From Meconema thalassinum (lineage: Eukaryota > Arthropoda > Insecta > Orthoptera > Tettigoniidae): a DNA stretch of 64,000 bases. The number at the start of each line of letters is the position of its first letter. The stretch's first letter is position 1. The translations under genes and the position numbers were made by a program. The notes under the pieces were generated by a model. The model made no database searches. It was given only the letters and a program-made list of their open reading frames with translations, and had not been told where the DNA came from. The stretch is taken from the NCBI GenBank assembly GCA_946902985.2, contig OX336390.1, forward strand, positions 524,724,861-524,788,860. Reading direction: 5' to 3'. Of this stretch, positions 23,756 to 34,937 are shown piece after piece.

Positions 23756-24554
23756 TAGACCTATGTTAGCGATCGCCTGGGTAATTGGCCTGTCACCGTC
23801 CCTAGTTGTATGTCTGCTGACAAAGTGTGTTCAGCTCTCAGACACTGTACTTGTGACGGTAGAGGAATGATCCCTCGCCGAGTCCATGGGTAAAACCGAT
23901 TTGGGAGAATAAGCGATTAAAGAAAACTATTTGAAGGGTTGGCAACACGCCATACCAAAAGCGAAGTTGCACTGGGAAACAGTATTTATATGCACTAATA
24001 TGAAAACACTACGTAAGATATTTATCACAAAATAACACTCCTTTATGTACAAGAATGGGGGTACTTAAATAACAAGTTGTAACTTATGGTTGACGAAATG
24101 TAGCCAGTGGTACACTGGAGTGCCGATACGCTCCCTCGCTCCAAAACTAATGTGTTTCTCTCACTCACTGGTAGAGGGAGCTGTTTTGTATACAGTGAAC
24201 TGGTTGGCGGGATGAGCGTTCGTTAATCTCGTCGGCAGTGATAAATCAAAGTGAAATAAAATCCCACAGCCTGACTTCAAGGGGCCCGACCACAAACAAA
24301 ACATCCATCCTGATTACTTCCGTTACAAGTTACCGTTCCTTTCTCCTCCAACTGATCGACTCTGCGGGTCCACGGACACCCAACATACAGTTGTATGTTA
24401 CCCATCATACAGTTGTATGTTGTATGAGCTGTGGAACACTGTAGACTGATGGCCTAGGTGTTTCGCCCTTTGAAATATTTAACACTGACACCAAAACTTT
24501 ACCAGGGTGTTGGAAAAAGTCAGGTAACAATTTTATTATACCGTGCTATATTTA

Positions 24555-24555
<1 letters not shown>
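23756..24555. other. No recognised feature
   Basis: A short direct repeat ATACAGTTGTATGTT occurs twice near 24387-24422. No coding or SINE modules seen. Confidence 0.45.
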
Positions 24556-24589
<34 letters not shown>

Positions 24590-24592
<3 letters not shown>

Positions 24593-24917
24593 AAATCCAC
24601 AGCCTGCTTCCAGTCTCCGACCGGGTCAGGAATGGAATGAATGAAGTCCCCATCTAGCGGCGAGGATATGAACTGTGCCGGCTGCCGAGGCCTGACGCAC
24701 TTCTCTGGGGCAATGATTAAATGAAAGACAGATTAAATGAAATGATAGTGGAGAGTGTTGCTGGAATGAAATTTTGACAGGGAAAACCTGAGTGCCCGGA
24801 GAAAAACCTGTCTGCCTCAGTTTTGTCCAGCACGGATTTCACATGGAGGGACCAGCATTTGAACCACGGACCCAGCGGTGAGAGGCCGGCGTGCTGCCGC
24901 CTAAGCCACGGAGGCTG

Positions 24918-24918
<1 letters not shown>
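24590..24918 (-). mobile_element. tRNA-derived SINE, family S4
   Basis: On the minus strand it starts GCCTCCGTGGCTTAGGCGGC with B box GTGGTTCAAAT. It runs through a shared body (TTTTGTCCAGCACGG, CTGGAATGAAATTTTG on the plus strand) to CAGCCTGCTTCCAGTCTCC. A closely related copy in the opposite orientation lies at 48523-48855. It is flanked by TAA/TTA tracts on both sides (24556-24588, 24919-24957). Confidence 0.9.
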
Positions 24919-24955
<37 letters not shown>

Positions 24956-25026
24956 TTTCCCCACGAGGAACTACATAATGTTCACTGTCAAGAATGCATC
25001 TGCGCAAGATGACCATTCCAGATACG

Positions 25027-25540
25027 ATATACCATCTTTTTGGAAGCCTTCATAGGGAGGTTATGGCTGCTTGAGCTTTTAGTTCTCGCAGTGAAGAGGC
25101 ACAGGTGCACTTCATAGGAAATGGAGGTGGCAAGCTGATCGCTACTCCTGTGGGGGTCCGGGCGGGGACACTAAGAGCCCGCTGATGAGCCAGCTTAGTG
25201 TCCTAGGCGAAACCCCACACAAGACACGGCACAGACCTCGAAAAAAAAATGCTGAGTTTTAATTCACTGGCCGTGAAAGCCAATATACCATCTTTTTGGA
25301 AGCCTTCATTGGGAGGTTATGGCTGCTTGAGCTTTTAGTTCTCGCAGTAAAGAGGCGCAGGTGCGCTTCATAAAAAGGGAGGTGGCGCACTGTTCGCTAC
25401 TCGTATGGGGGTCCGGACGGTGACACCAAGAGCCTGCTGACGTGCCAGCTTGGTGTCCTGGGCGAAACCCCACACAAGACACGACAAAAACCAAGACAAC
25501 TTGCTGAGTTTTAATTCACTGGCCGTGAAAGCCAATATAC
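25027..25540. repeat. Tandem duplication, about 252-256 bp, two copies
   Basis: ATACCATCTTTTTGGAAGCC starts units at 25029 and 25285, with a third start at 25537. Both units contain GGAGGTTATGGCTGCTTGAG, a GGGGGTCCGG segment, GGCGAAACCCCACACAAGAC and GGCCGTGAAAGCCAATATAC. The unit joins directly onto the coding fragment of the element that follows, so it may be a duplication inside that element. GGCCGTGAAAGCC motifs recur at 34915 and 37486 and recall Penelope-like element ends. Confidence 0.8.
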
Positions 25541-26034
25541 CATCTTATTGCAGATATGGATGTCCAACATCGGAGACTGTTCAGCATATTATTTCAGGTT
25601 GTGGCTATTTCGCAGGGACAGAATATAGGAAGAGTCATGAGTTTGTTCCCAAGATCGTACATCGAGAACTGGCTATACACCTTCAACTGCTGAGAACTGC
25701 CGTACTATAAATATGCCCCAGTAAGTGTACTGGAAAATGACAACTTTACATTTTACTGGGATCGTACTGTATTGACAGATCTGATCTGGTTCTTGTTGAC
25801 AAATTCATGAAGCACACCACCTTCATAGATATGGCAATCCCAATCAGTGGCAACATTCTAACAAAACCTGTTGAAAGGCTATCAAAGTATAAAGAGCTTT
25901 CAGGACTGATCAGAAAGCAATGGCACATGGCACAAGTCAGGACAGTTCCTATTATCATCTCCAGCACTGGCTTGATTCCGAACAACTTAAAGGAATCCCT
26001 TACTGAGTTGAAATTAAACCCAGGCCTTTCTTAA
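25540..26034 (+). pseudogene. R2/Dong-like non-LTR element, C-terminal endonuclease fragment
   Basis: The frame 25450-25710 reads CRYGCPTSETVQHIISGC, a CCHC zinc knuckle of the type that precedes the restriction-like endonuclease in R2, R4 and Dong elements. After a frame change, RSDLVLVDKF and TTFIDMAIPISGN match the PD...D core of that endonuclease, with serine in place of the usual proline. YKELSGLIRKQW and PIIISSTGLIPNNL follow. The reverse transcriptase is absent, so this is a 3' remnant. The stop at 26032 could be the natural end. Confidence 0.6.
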
Positions 26035-26258
26035 GATTATGCAGAAGACAATCATACTTTGGACGTGTCGCTGTTCTTGAGTAATCAAATCTGGAGGAGT
26101 GAAGAAAAAGTGTAAATCTACTACGGAATGCAGTCACCGAGAATTTGCTCCTTATGATCCATGTCTGGGATTGTAGATGAAAATGTTTTCTTTCCAGCAA
26201 ATATGCTGAAAATGTGCAAGTGAATGCGAAAAATAAATAATAATAATAATAATAATAC
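26035..26258 (+). mobile_element. 3' untranslated region and TAA tail of the R2/Dong-like element
   Basis: Non-coding sequence from the stop codon to AATAAATAATAATAATAATAAT (26233-26258). A TAA-repeat tail is known for several restriction-endonuclease-type LINEs and is shared by many SINE tails in this window. Confidence 0.55.
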
Positions 26259-26261
26259 TAA

Positions 26262-26540
26262 CAAGCCCCGTGGCATTACAGCTCATAAAGCGCCCTGGCC
26301 TAAAAAGCAACCGCTGCCCAACCTATCGGCCTACAGATTGCGGGGTGACGCGTGGTGGTCCCTACGGTGGTATATCTTTGTTTCTGTAACCGAAGCACTG
26401 CCACACTGTCAGACAGCTACGCAATTGTCCTCACGAGACTGAATGCATCCCGTTCCAGCCCTCTCGTCAGTTTCTAAAATCCCTGACGGAGCCGAGAATC
26501 GCACCCAGGGCCTCCGGGTGAGAGGCATGTGCGCTACCCC

Positions 26541-26541
<1 letters not shown>
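26262..26541 (-). mobile_element. SINE S3, minus strand
   Basis: Tail CAAGCCCCGTGGCATTACAG through GCTGCCCAACCTATCGGCC and TGTCAGACAGCTACGCAATTG to the B-box complement at about 26490. The head stops at GCTACCCCA, directly against a TAA tract, so it is missing about 18 bases. Diverged from the copy at 8227. Confidence 0.8.
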
Positions 26542-26574
<33 letters not shown>

Positions 26575-26711
26575 CTTTTTTATGTGGACTGTTTTGCCTT
26601 CCAGCTTCCAGTCTTGTCAGCAAGCCGCTGTTTTACGAACATTGTCTTCCACGATCCCCTATTAACAGTTAGCACTTTGGTTTTTTGTACTTCTAAATCT
26701 CTCGCTTTGAA

Positions 26712-27210
26712 GGCGGCTTCTGTGTCGTAGTTGGTAGCATGCTGAACTTCTATGCCCAAGATCGCGGGTTCTAACCCGGTCGAAGTCGTCGGATTTTTTA
26801 AGAGCGTTGAAAGTCCCTCGGTATGCCGTACTTCAGAGGGGAAATAAAGCCGACGGGCCCATGTAGATTTATGGCGTGCAAAAGAACCTTCCACTAACTA
26901 AGTTTACTGCGAAGCCAAATTTGTAGGTTAGATTTGATTAACGCCCTATTAAGTTCAAACGTTTGCCACCAGGTGCCGGTTACGGTGGCATCTAGTAGCC
27001 AAGTTCGTGGCTAGGTGTCGTTGATGGTTGCAAAAGTAGGAACTACTTGAAATTGATCGTCTGCAGTCCTTACCCGAATTACAGATAACACACACTAATA
27101 AGAGCCATCACAATTAACACCGGTTATCAAACAGATTCTACACACACCCAAAGCACACGGGGCTACATGACTGCTTTGTCACAGTCCCTAAACTGAGGAA
27201 CCAACCACCT
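26712..27210 (+). mobile_element. SINE S1, plus strand, full length
   Basis: Head GGCGGCTTCTGTGTCGTAGT with B box GCGGGTTCTAACCCGG, the S1 body (TGTAGGTTAGATTTGATTAA) and tail ending AAACTGAGGAACCAACCACC. No clear target-site duplication found. Confidence 0.85.
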
Positions 27211-27954
27211 CACTGAAATCTTTCAACACTGCCTCCTAGGTCTACTTCCGTTTCTTTTACCCTCTTGGGTAAAATAATCTTTCCTCCCCCATTCACATCA
27301 CATGACCCCACCATCTGAGTCGTGCCATGCGAACAGCTTCATCTAGCGTGTTCATTTGTAACTTAATTTCTCTCTTCATTACGACTACCTTCCTGGCATT
27401 GATTGCTCTCATCTATTTGTTGCAATAATACTTCGTGCTTCGCGACCTAAATTGTGTGCGATAGAATGGCAACCGAGAAAGGTATGTAGTTCAATGGGAG
27501 TTTCCATGCCACCTGAATTGTAAGCACCGTAGAATAATCTGCGCATCATATCTAACATGAGAATTGTATCCCCGGCAAGCATTTTGGATCCTCCGGATAA
27601 TGACGTTATCGAGTTTCAGTCTTATCATTATACAGACAATGAATAACAAGGGAAAGAGTGATTTGATGAACACTTAACATAGATCAAGAGCAGGGCCGAA
27701 GAGAGCGAATACGGGCCCTAGGAGAAGGTCTTCCGGGACCCTCTCAAAGGGACACTAGGGCACTCTGGCGTCTCTAAAGTTACGAAATTAGAAGGGATAT
27801 GAAATCTATAGTAGTCTATTATTATTAGGTAGATTAAGGCTTTCACAGCCCGGAATGTTATTCATAACATCCCTTTGGGCTTGTGTGAATCTCATTAAAA
27901 TATCCTAAAATAGCCGATAGTTTCATCAGATTCACACAAGCCCAAAATAAGTTA
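27211..27954. other. Unassigned DNA, possible LINE debris
   Basis: 27250-27680 has open frames on the minus strand (for example 27673-27491) without a motif I can place. AGGCTTTCACAGCCCGG at 27838-27854 recalls the GGCCGTGAAAGCC motif seen at 25275 and 37486. Confidence 0.3.

Positions 27955-28006
<52 letters not shown>
27955..28006. repeat. TTA microsatellite
   Basis: About 17 TTA units. Confidence 0.9.
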
Positions 28007-28009
28007 TCA

Positions 28010-28989
28010 AGGAAATTCAACACGCTCTCCAGTTATGGAAGCTGCTGACGAAACATAGGCTATCCAAGTCCCTTTATCTAAAATGGATCACTGTGTCAGC
28101 AAAACTTCGACTATCAAGAATTTCACTTTCGATTAGAATCATATACCTTGCTGATTGGACACCCCTAAACACGGCTGCTGTTTGCTTGGGTACAGCACAG
28201 TTGAGCGGCTTGGGGGTTGTGGGGTAGGGGATTGCATTCCACCCGTCAAAGGCACCACTACAGTCACTTCCAGCAAAAATATTACCACGTACCACTCCTA
28301 TGAGAATTGGAACACTCGCAAATTTCCTTTCCTACATATGGAATGCTGGTCCTTCAAATATTGTAACAAATGTAAATGTATGTATAGCAGATGCCTCCAA
28401 AGCTACTTAACATCAATGGAAATCACGAATTTAATTCGCGTTTACCAACTCACGTGGAGGGAGTGTGGGAAAACACGGAGGACATCCACTAAGGACATAT
28501 GAACAATCACTGCAAAATAATGCAAAATAACCGTTATCGGGAATAACATGTTACTTGTATCGCTGTTAGTAATGATAGTTATTTGAGTAACCGTGATGAA
28601 AAGGTGCTTATGAACAGACACGGTATAATACCTAGATAAATGTGCTGTACTAAGATCTAAAGATGATCACAATAGCAATTTCCACCCATGCGAAGCTGTA
28701 AGCAAAGACTAGTGTTACCATAAATAATGAACGGACTTCGGAATTGAACCTGGAACTACCCATTCAGGTTGCAAATTCACCGTGCAACAGCCGATCCCCT
28801 TCTAACGCTCGGTTAGGCCGCCGGTCCGCATGCAAGTGGATAGAGATGCCTGTTGTGCGCCTGTGAATTGCCAGTACAGAGAAGGATTATAATGCCTAAT
28901 ATGACAATGCTTCAAGGTCTAGGACAAGTGCACCCAAAGGATATATTGGTTTACTTAGACGTGTGTTGAATTCCTCTACTAACCTGTGT
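28010..28989. other. No recognised feature
   Basis: 28740-28800 has a B-box-like complement (GAATTGAACCTGGAACTACC) that could belong to a decayed minus-strand SINE. Otherwise nothing seen. Confidence 0.4.
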
Positions 28990-29190
28990 TCTTGTAGTAA
29001 TGGTAGTAGGGTGCATAACTTTAATGAGCTCTAAGATTGGGGTTGGTGTTGAGATATGAAAGAAGGTACCACCCAGGCATTTGCCTCAGGGAGTGAAGAC
29101 ATCCATGGCGATAAACCTCAACTGGGCACTCAGGATGATTCCTGTCAGCGCCGGGATTCGAACCTTGGATCTCTGGACTAGCTTACACTG
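28990..29190 (-). mobile_element. Possible tRNA-like SINE
   Basis: GCGCCGGGATTCGAACCTTGG at 29149-29169 is the complement of a good B box. AAGGTACCACCCAGGCATTT nearby resembles modules at 42560 and 57620 (ACCATCCCGGCATTTGCC). The family is not defined. Confidence 0.45.
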
Positions 29191-29613
29191 TGAGATGCAC
29201 ATACAAACCAAGACTAATCAAATCCCCCACTTCATTACGAACTGTTATTGTTGTTTCATTAATTATGGGGTTTCAACATACAGTATATGGCGATCTGCTC
29301 TGTTTACTTTGAGAGTAATTGCTTTTTCGTTATAACCTGTGTGGTTGTCGTGACTGCAATTATTATTTGGATCTATGGTTTGAGTTAAGTGCCCCTGGAC
29401 GTTCGATAAAGTATAATCCCAGTATTTGTCCTGTGATAGTGTGGAACTAATCAAGTAGAAAGCACGCTCAGAGAGTTCACTGTTCCCTGTGGGATTCTAT
29501 CATCGGATGTCCAAGCTGCAGCGTCCCAGAGCAGTAGTAGAGCACGCGGCTACGCCGATAGGTAACTAAATGCAATATAAGACAACATGAGTTATCTTCA
29601 GATTACTTTCTAA

Positions 29614-30165
29614 TACCTGCCAACCTCTCAAACTGAAATATCGGGAGATTTTTAACCTAATCATATTTCTTCGCCTTATTACCGACGAACCGACAAAATC
29701 ACTCAGATTGAAAAATCGCAATAGCCTACCGTCTTATTATGCCAACAACTTCCAAGTTACAGGCTACACAGATAATTTCACGTGTTAAACAGATAGTCTA
29801 CAATATTCCGCAGCCTACAACTACCTCTCACCCACAGGCTACTATGAAAACTTCTAGGAACACGTGCCGAATTAACCAACGATTATTTCAAACAAAGACA
29901 TATTCAAATACAGCTAAGCGGGACGCGTAGTTATGGAGAATTATCTATAAATTATATTGATACGAAGCGAAACTGCGGTATCGAAACACACTTCTCGTAA
30001 AATCAATCTGTTGGATGGATGACTGGAGTTTGTCTTCTCGCACTTTCAGTCCGAAATAACGCACGTGATTTGAAAACATCCGGAGATTTAATACGTTCAG
30101 CGGGAGGGCGGGTGAAATGGTGTAAAATCGGAGTCTCCCGCCTAAATCGGGAGAGTTGGCAGGTA
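29614..30165. mobile_element. Non-autonomous DNA transposon with TACCTGCCAAC ends
   Basis: The ends are inverted repeats: TACCTGCCAAC at 29614 and GTTGGCAGGTA at 30155-30165. Internal CGGGAGA-type motifs recur near both ends. The flanks CTTTCTAA and TGTTCTAA agree at 6 of 8 positions, which would fit an 8-bp hAT-type target duplication. No transposase is encoded. Confidence 0.5.
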
Positions 30166-30287
30166 TGTTCTAAAGTTAAAAATATACGGCATTCAATAGT
30201 TGAATTAAAATATATCTATTATATATTATAGGACATGTTTATACTGACATTGAGGTCTTCTTCAGCTCAATTAAGAAATTAAAATAG

Positions 30288-30518
30288 TATAGTAAAGCCA
30301 TAATTACTTCTAATTTGACGTTTCAGTTTTACCCTAGAGTTATGCAGCGGTCAGAAGTAAAACACGTTAACTAGCCAATCACAAGCAGTCATTCAAATCA
30401 ATATATCACGACAAATCGAGTTTCCGTTCGCGATGTCGCGATTTAGCGAACGAAACTCTAGCCTAATAGGCTACTGAAACGTCAAGTTGGAAGTAATGAT
30501 GGCTTTAGGCCTACTATA
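30288..30518. mobile_element. MITE-like inverted-repeat element, about 230 bp
   Basis: TATAGTAAAGCCATAATTAC at the left matches the complement of the right end (GTAATGATGGCTTTAGGCC...CTACTATA). The arms are about 40 bases, including TTGACGTTTCAG opposite CTGAAACGTCAA. The right arm has an extra GGCCT. There is a further hairpin inside (GTTCGCGATGTCGCG...GCGAAC). No coding. Confidence 0.65.
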
Positions 30519-31043
30519 ATGACGTACTTAAATCTAATGATTATTTATTTATTTATCGTATGGCTTTTAGTGCCGGGAGTGTCCGAGGACATGTTCGGCT
30601 CGCCTGAGTCTGTAGCTGCTTCAAGTGGACACCCATAGGGTGAGCTACAAGTTCCCTTTCAATTTCAAGTAATTCCAACTTTCGCTACCAGATATCAATG
30701 ATACCTAGTGGTGAACGTTGGAGATTTGATAGAGCGTTCCGACGAAATCTAACCTAACAATTTAGCTTCACACAAGTTTAGTCTGTGGAAGGACCTTTTA
30801 CATGCAATAAATCTATGACATGGGACCAGCGGCTTTACTTACCCTCCGAAGGAAGGCATACATAACAAGAAGTTCCGTGACGAACTAAAGAGCCTACTTT
30901 TCTTAAAATTTAAGATTCATGAAAATGATTAATCTATATGGATCTATCTAGAATAATGACGAAATTAAGTTGGTAATATCGAAATTTCTAATTAGTTCGA
31001 AATACTGAATACCTAGCATAATGCAGCCTAATAGAGAACTAGA

Positions 31044-32160
31044 GTTGGCAGCCCTGGTGACTGAATATATTCTTAGTTCCATCTCTTAAGGTACAGAATA
31101 CAAAATTTGGTTGAAGTCCAATGGATAGCATGGACGTTACATGCAGTTAAACATTGGATTTAATAGCGCGCGTAAAACCATGTTGGCAACAATGACATAC
31201 ATGCATTGGTCAGAAATAATCTGAAATAATATGATCTATTGTTATGTCAATTTTGAATGAAATCCATTACTTAGTATAAAAGGTACATGCATTTTAAAAT
31301 TGAACCTATCAGCAGGCTTAGAATCATGTTGGAAGCACTGGCGTAGGCCTATATTAGTTACTCCAGATGAATCTAGAATGCCAGGTACTATACGTGTGCA
31401 AAGATTAGAGCTATTGGCTTGCATACTTTCTGATATATTGATATTAGGGTAACAAAAATAGAGACAGTATTTATTAACAGTTGGTAGCCCTGGTTACTCT
31501 TAAGAATCGGCATAGTCATATCTGTTATGGTACACATAGTGCACAGGAGATTTGGTTGAAATCCAAATGATAGTATAGAAGTTACATGTATTTAAAGTTG
31601 GACCTCTCAGCAGGCTTAGAATCATGTTGGTAGCACTGACGTATATAAGTTACTCCAAATTAATATAGAATGTCAAGTACTATTCGTGTGCATAGTTTAA
31701 AGCTGTCGGCTTGCATACTTTCTGATATATGGGTATTTGGATAAAAACAAATTGAGAGCATTTATTAACAGTTGGCAGCCCTGGTGGCTCTTAAGAATAC
31801 GCTCAGTCATATCTGTTTATGTACATATAGCACATACGAAATTTGGTTGAAATCCAATTGATAGTGTAGAAGTTGTTTGCATTTAAAATTTGGACCTTTC
31901 AGCAGGCTTATATTCATTTTGGCAACACTGCCATGTATGGCCTCCTGGAAATTAAACTGCAATATTATTGTGTATACGTGTGCCAATTTTGAAATAGCTC
32001 CCAATCATACCTTCCAAGATATCCAACATGGAGCTAAAATTTCAATTGTGATTTTTCAGCAGTTGGTAGCACTGACATCATTTTCAAATATGGCCGTGAG
32101 ATATTCAGGTATAGATCTTTACTCCTACCAAATTTTGTTTCGATTGCTGCAGCCGTTTAG
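31044..32160. repeat. Tandem array of ~145-bp subunits in ~291-bp dimers
   Basis: The marker GTTGGNAGC(C/A)CTG or its variants starts at about 31044, 31182, 31328, 31480, 31626, 31771, 31918 and 32062, giving intervals of 138-152. Alternate units match best: AGCAGGCTTA recurs at 31311, 31609 and 31901, and TTTATTAACAGTTGG at 31470 and 31761. The basic organisation is therefore a dimer of about 291-298 bp. Confidence 0.8.
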
Positions 32161-32197
32161 GAGTTGAGAGGGGGGGGAGACAAACACACAGCCAGCC

Positions 32198-32275
32198 AGC
32201 CAGACAGACAGACAGACAGAAGGACAGATAGACAGACAGACAGACAGACAGAAGGACAAGCAGACAGACAGACAC
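32198..32275. repeat. ACAG microsatellite
   Basis: GACAGACAGACAG-type repeat with a few interruptions (AAGGACAGATAG). The cysteine/valine/leucine-rich frames on the minus strand are artefacts. Confidence 0.9.
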
Positions 32276-32579
32276 ACATTTGCCCGATCTCATAAGTCAA
32301 TTTTTTCCTCATTTTTGCAAAATGTGAAAAGTAGGCTAACAATCCGACGACTTTGGCCGGGTTTGAACCCGCTATCTTGGGCACAGCAGTTCAGCATGCT
32401 ACCAACTACGCCACCGAAGCCGCTTAATCTAATGATATATGTTACCTATAAATCTTCTTTCAAATATAGTGTGTATAATTTTATCCAATAGGTGTATTTA
32501 TGTTAATAGTCTATAGGCCTATCAACATACAACATTTCAGTTTGATTGCTGTTATAGATTAGTAGATATCCAGAATCAT

Positions 32580-33190
32580 CTAAATATTAAGGATGGTCGC
32601 CATGTTGGATTTTTATGTATGTAGACCATAGAGTTATGTACTATTTTATGATGATTGTTGCGTAGGTTCATTTTTCAACGTTGACTTCGATCGCATGATT
32701 AAGACACAAGAAATAATAAAAACTTAATTTTGAAATTTCGCACAGTCACCATCTTGAGGTAATGTAAACAATTGGAACTAAATTACATGTCAGTGCATTA
32801 CAATGTGTATAAACATTTGCTATACCATGTTTCATTGCGCTCGATGGTTAAATCAGGAGAAAAGTCTTTTTAAGTGTTTCATCTGTGCTTGGCCGCAATG
32901 TTCGTTTTGTACTTAATAGGATGAAAGTTACATAGGTGAACCTCTTTCAGGGTGATATCAGTAATAGTTTCGGAGATATAGAATTCTGGTGAAATATTTC
33001 GTAGAGCCGCCATGTTTGATTGGTGAAACGTAATAAACAATCGGACAAAATAGTACTGTGACCTTACCAAGTTTCATTGAAATCGCTCCAGCCGTTCAGA
33101 TTTTATTATGGGAACATACGCACACTTACATACACACAAGAACACAAGGTGATCTCATAAGCCTCATAAATGAAAATAGGCTAAAAAAGA
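32580..33190. repeat. Related repeat element with CGCCATGTT sub-repeats
   Basis: CGCCATGTTGGA, TCACCATCTTGAG, GCCGCAATGTTCG and GCCGCCATGTTTGA recur at about 32593, 32742, 32889 and 33004. The segment then ends like the nested element at 30862: TCATTGAAATCGCTCCAGCC, a CACA-rich tract, GATCTCATAAG and AAATAGGCTAA. It seems to be a second, diverged member of that family. Confidence 0.5.
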
Positions 33191-33769
33191 GAGATTTATT
33201 AAGAAACAACAAACCAAAACAGATCATAATGAGCATCAACAAATACAAATTCTTCAATAAAATCAGCAGTTCAACATAAGTTCATAATCAATGCATGTAT
33301 GCCTACCCCTTGTTCACATTCCAAAAATCTTCACTTTCATCCACCTTCTTGCACCAAGTGCATGCCAGAGGAAGATCACTTCACTCACCAGTTGTTTCGT
33401 TTGTTTGTTTGTTCTGTAGAACCAACTGGTTCTTACACCAAACGGAGGAAGATTTCTTTTCCTGTGAGAATCAATGTTGAACTAATTTTTGCCCCAAAGT
33501 GGAGTGACCTGGTTCTGCCACAAAACTCTTCAGTTGGTCAAGGGATGATGGCGTTAATAAAGATAGAGGTGTACATATTGAGCCTACTCTCGCCTAATCA
33601 CTTGAATTCACCGCCACCCGTCACACTGCAACCTACTGTGACGCCTATGCCCGAGACCAAGCCCGAATTTCTGCTCAGTTCAGTGCCTGCCTGTAGGTTC
33701 GCGATAACCTAGTAGGCTTACCAGAGCCTGTTGCAACAACAGAATGTGAGTGACTGTGTTTGTTTCAAA
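33191..33769. other. No recognised feature; a 137-codon frame of unknown meaning
   Basis: An open frame on the plus strand (33299-33712) has CTKCMPEEDHFTHQLF and PVRINVELIFAPKWSDL. I recognise no domain, signal peptide or homologue. It lies between repeats and lacks supporting splice or promoter signals, so I do not call a gene. Confidence 0.3.
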
Positions 33770-34800
33770 AAAAAAAAAATCATCATCATCTTCCATCTCC
33801 ATAAACATTCACCACGATCATCCTACATTCATCAATCACCCAACTTCATTTTCCAATACATCTTCCCATACTGTACTCTGCTCCACCCCCACATCGATTT
33901 ACACCATAACCATTCCCCCTCAATCATCTCTACATATTTCTCACCATCATTAACAACTCAAGCATTACCCAACTTCATCCTCCATATAATATTAATCCAA
34001 CATTATTCTACGATACCCCCTATACACCTTACCATTCCCCAATACACATTGTCTTCAACACGACCATCCCCTTTAACCGCTATGTAATAAAATCACCGTC
34101 ATTTACATCACAAGCATTCATCACATTCATCCTACATACACTTTCCAAATAACAACCTACGTTGTACCTCCATGCACCATTCTAAGCTTCATTTCCACAC
34201 CATCTTCACCACGTTCATCCCCCAATATCATCTACCATTATTACAACTGTATCTTCATCTACGTAAGAAATCACCACAATCACACCTAAAAAAAAAACAG
34301 TTACATATTCGCGCTATATCGTCACAGCAATGCTTCATACCATTCAACATCATCCCCATTACATCGACCTATATTTTATACCCACATTATCTTCAACACG
34401 ACCTTATGATCTGGACGTAAATACAGCCCCCTTATTCACCATACTTACTTACTTACTTTAAACAACCAAACACACATAAATCCAAGAGCAATATAATTGA
34501 CTCCATCTAATTTTGGCAATTGCAGCGATTGTTTCCATGTTTTCTTTGTACTTCGAAAAATATCTGACATTTAAAAACTATGCCTTATCTAACAAACAGT
34601 CACCCTTGTCCTCCCTCATCCCTATTCCTGCATCTAACTCTCCCTTCTCAGAAGCGATACCCCCCCCCCCCCCCCCCCCCCAACCCTTCTCCAAATTCCA
34701 CCGCTATGCCCCAACTAAAAATTCCAACACACTTTCTTCCAAATCCCAAAACCAAACTCACCCATCACCAAAAGTTACACCTCTCCCAAAAACCTTAACC
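33770..34800. repeat. G-poor, C/T/A-rich low-complexity region with C21 run
   Basis: Starts with poly-A and CATCATCATC. The plus strand then has very few G residues for about a kilobase, with many CATC, CACC and TTCAT words. It includes a run of about 21 C residues at 34662-34682 and a CTTA repeat near 34440-34457. It looks like a decayed CATC-type satellite. The proline/serine/histidine-rich frames within it are by-products. Confidence 0.7.
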
Positions 34801-34937
34801 CCTTGGCCCGAAGAGGCGGCGAAATCGTCTAAGGGGGCCCGCCGACCCAGGGGCAATCGCCATACGGCGGAATGAAACGACTGCTGTATATATAATTATT
34901 AGTTATAACAGTTTAGGCTTTCACGGTTGGCGTTCAT

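Larger units (their letters stand above)
30862..32337. mobile_element. 1.48-kb repeat element nested in S1b
   Basis: Bounded near its ends by inverted AGCCTACTTTTC (30891-30902) and GAAAAGTAGGCT (32326-32337). Most of it is an eight-unit tandem array (31044-32160). Then come GATTGCTGCAGCCGTTTAGG, an ACAG microsatellite, GATCTCATAAG and the terminal GTAGGCTAAC. The same order of motifs recurs at 33060-33185. No protein coding seen. Superfamily unknown. Confidence 0.55.
30542..32425 (-). mobile_element. SINE S1b split by a nested insertion
   Basis: The tail and body lie at 30542-30861 (TTATTTATTTATCGTATGGC to CCGAAGGAAGGCATAC). The head lies at 32338-32425 (AATCCGACGACTTTGGCCGG, B box complement, GCCACCGAAGCCGC). 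Together they make one S1b copy, missing about 24 bases at the junction. A single 11-bp target-site duplication AATCTAATGAT at 30531-30541 and 32426-32436 flanks the whole structure. That shows both halves came from one insertion and the middle 1.48 kb was added later. Confidence 0.85.

Noticed and set aside
33299..33712. 137-codon open frame as a host gene
   Set aside because: No recognisable domain, no splice or promoter context, and it lies between repeat elements.
33731..34087. 118-codon open frame
   Set aside because: It runs through the G-poor low-complexity region and has biased composition; a by-product of the repeat.
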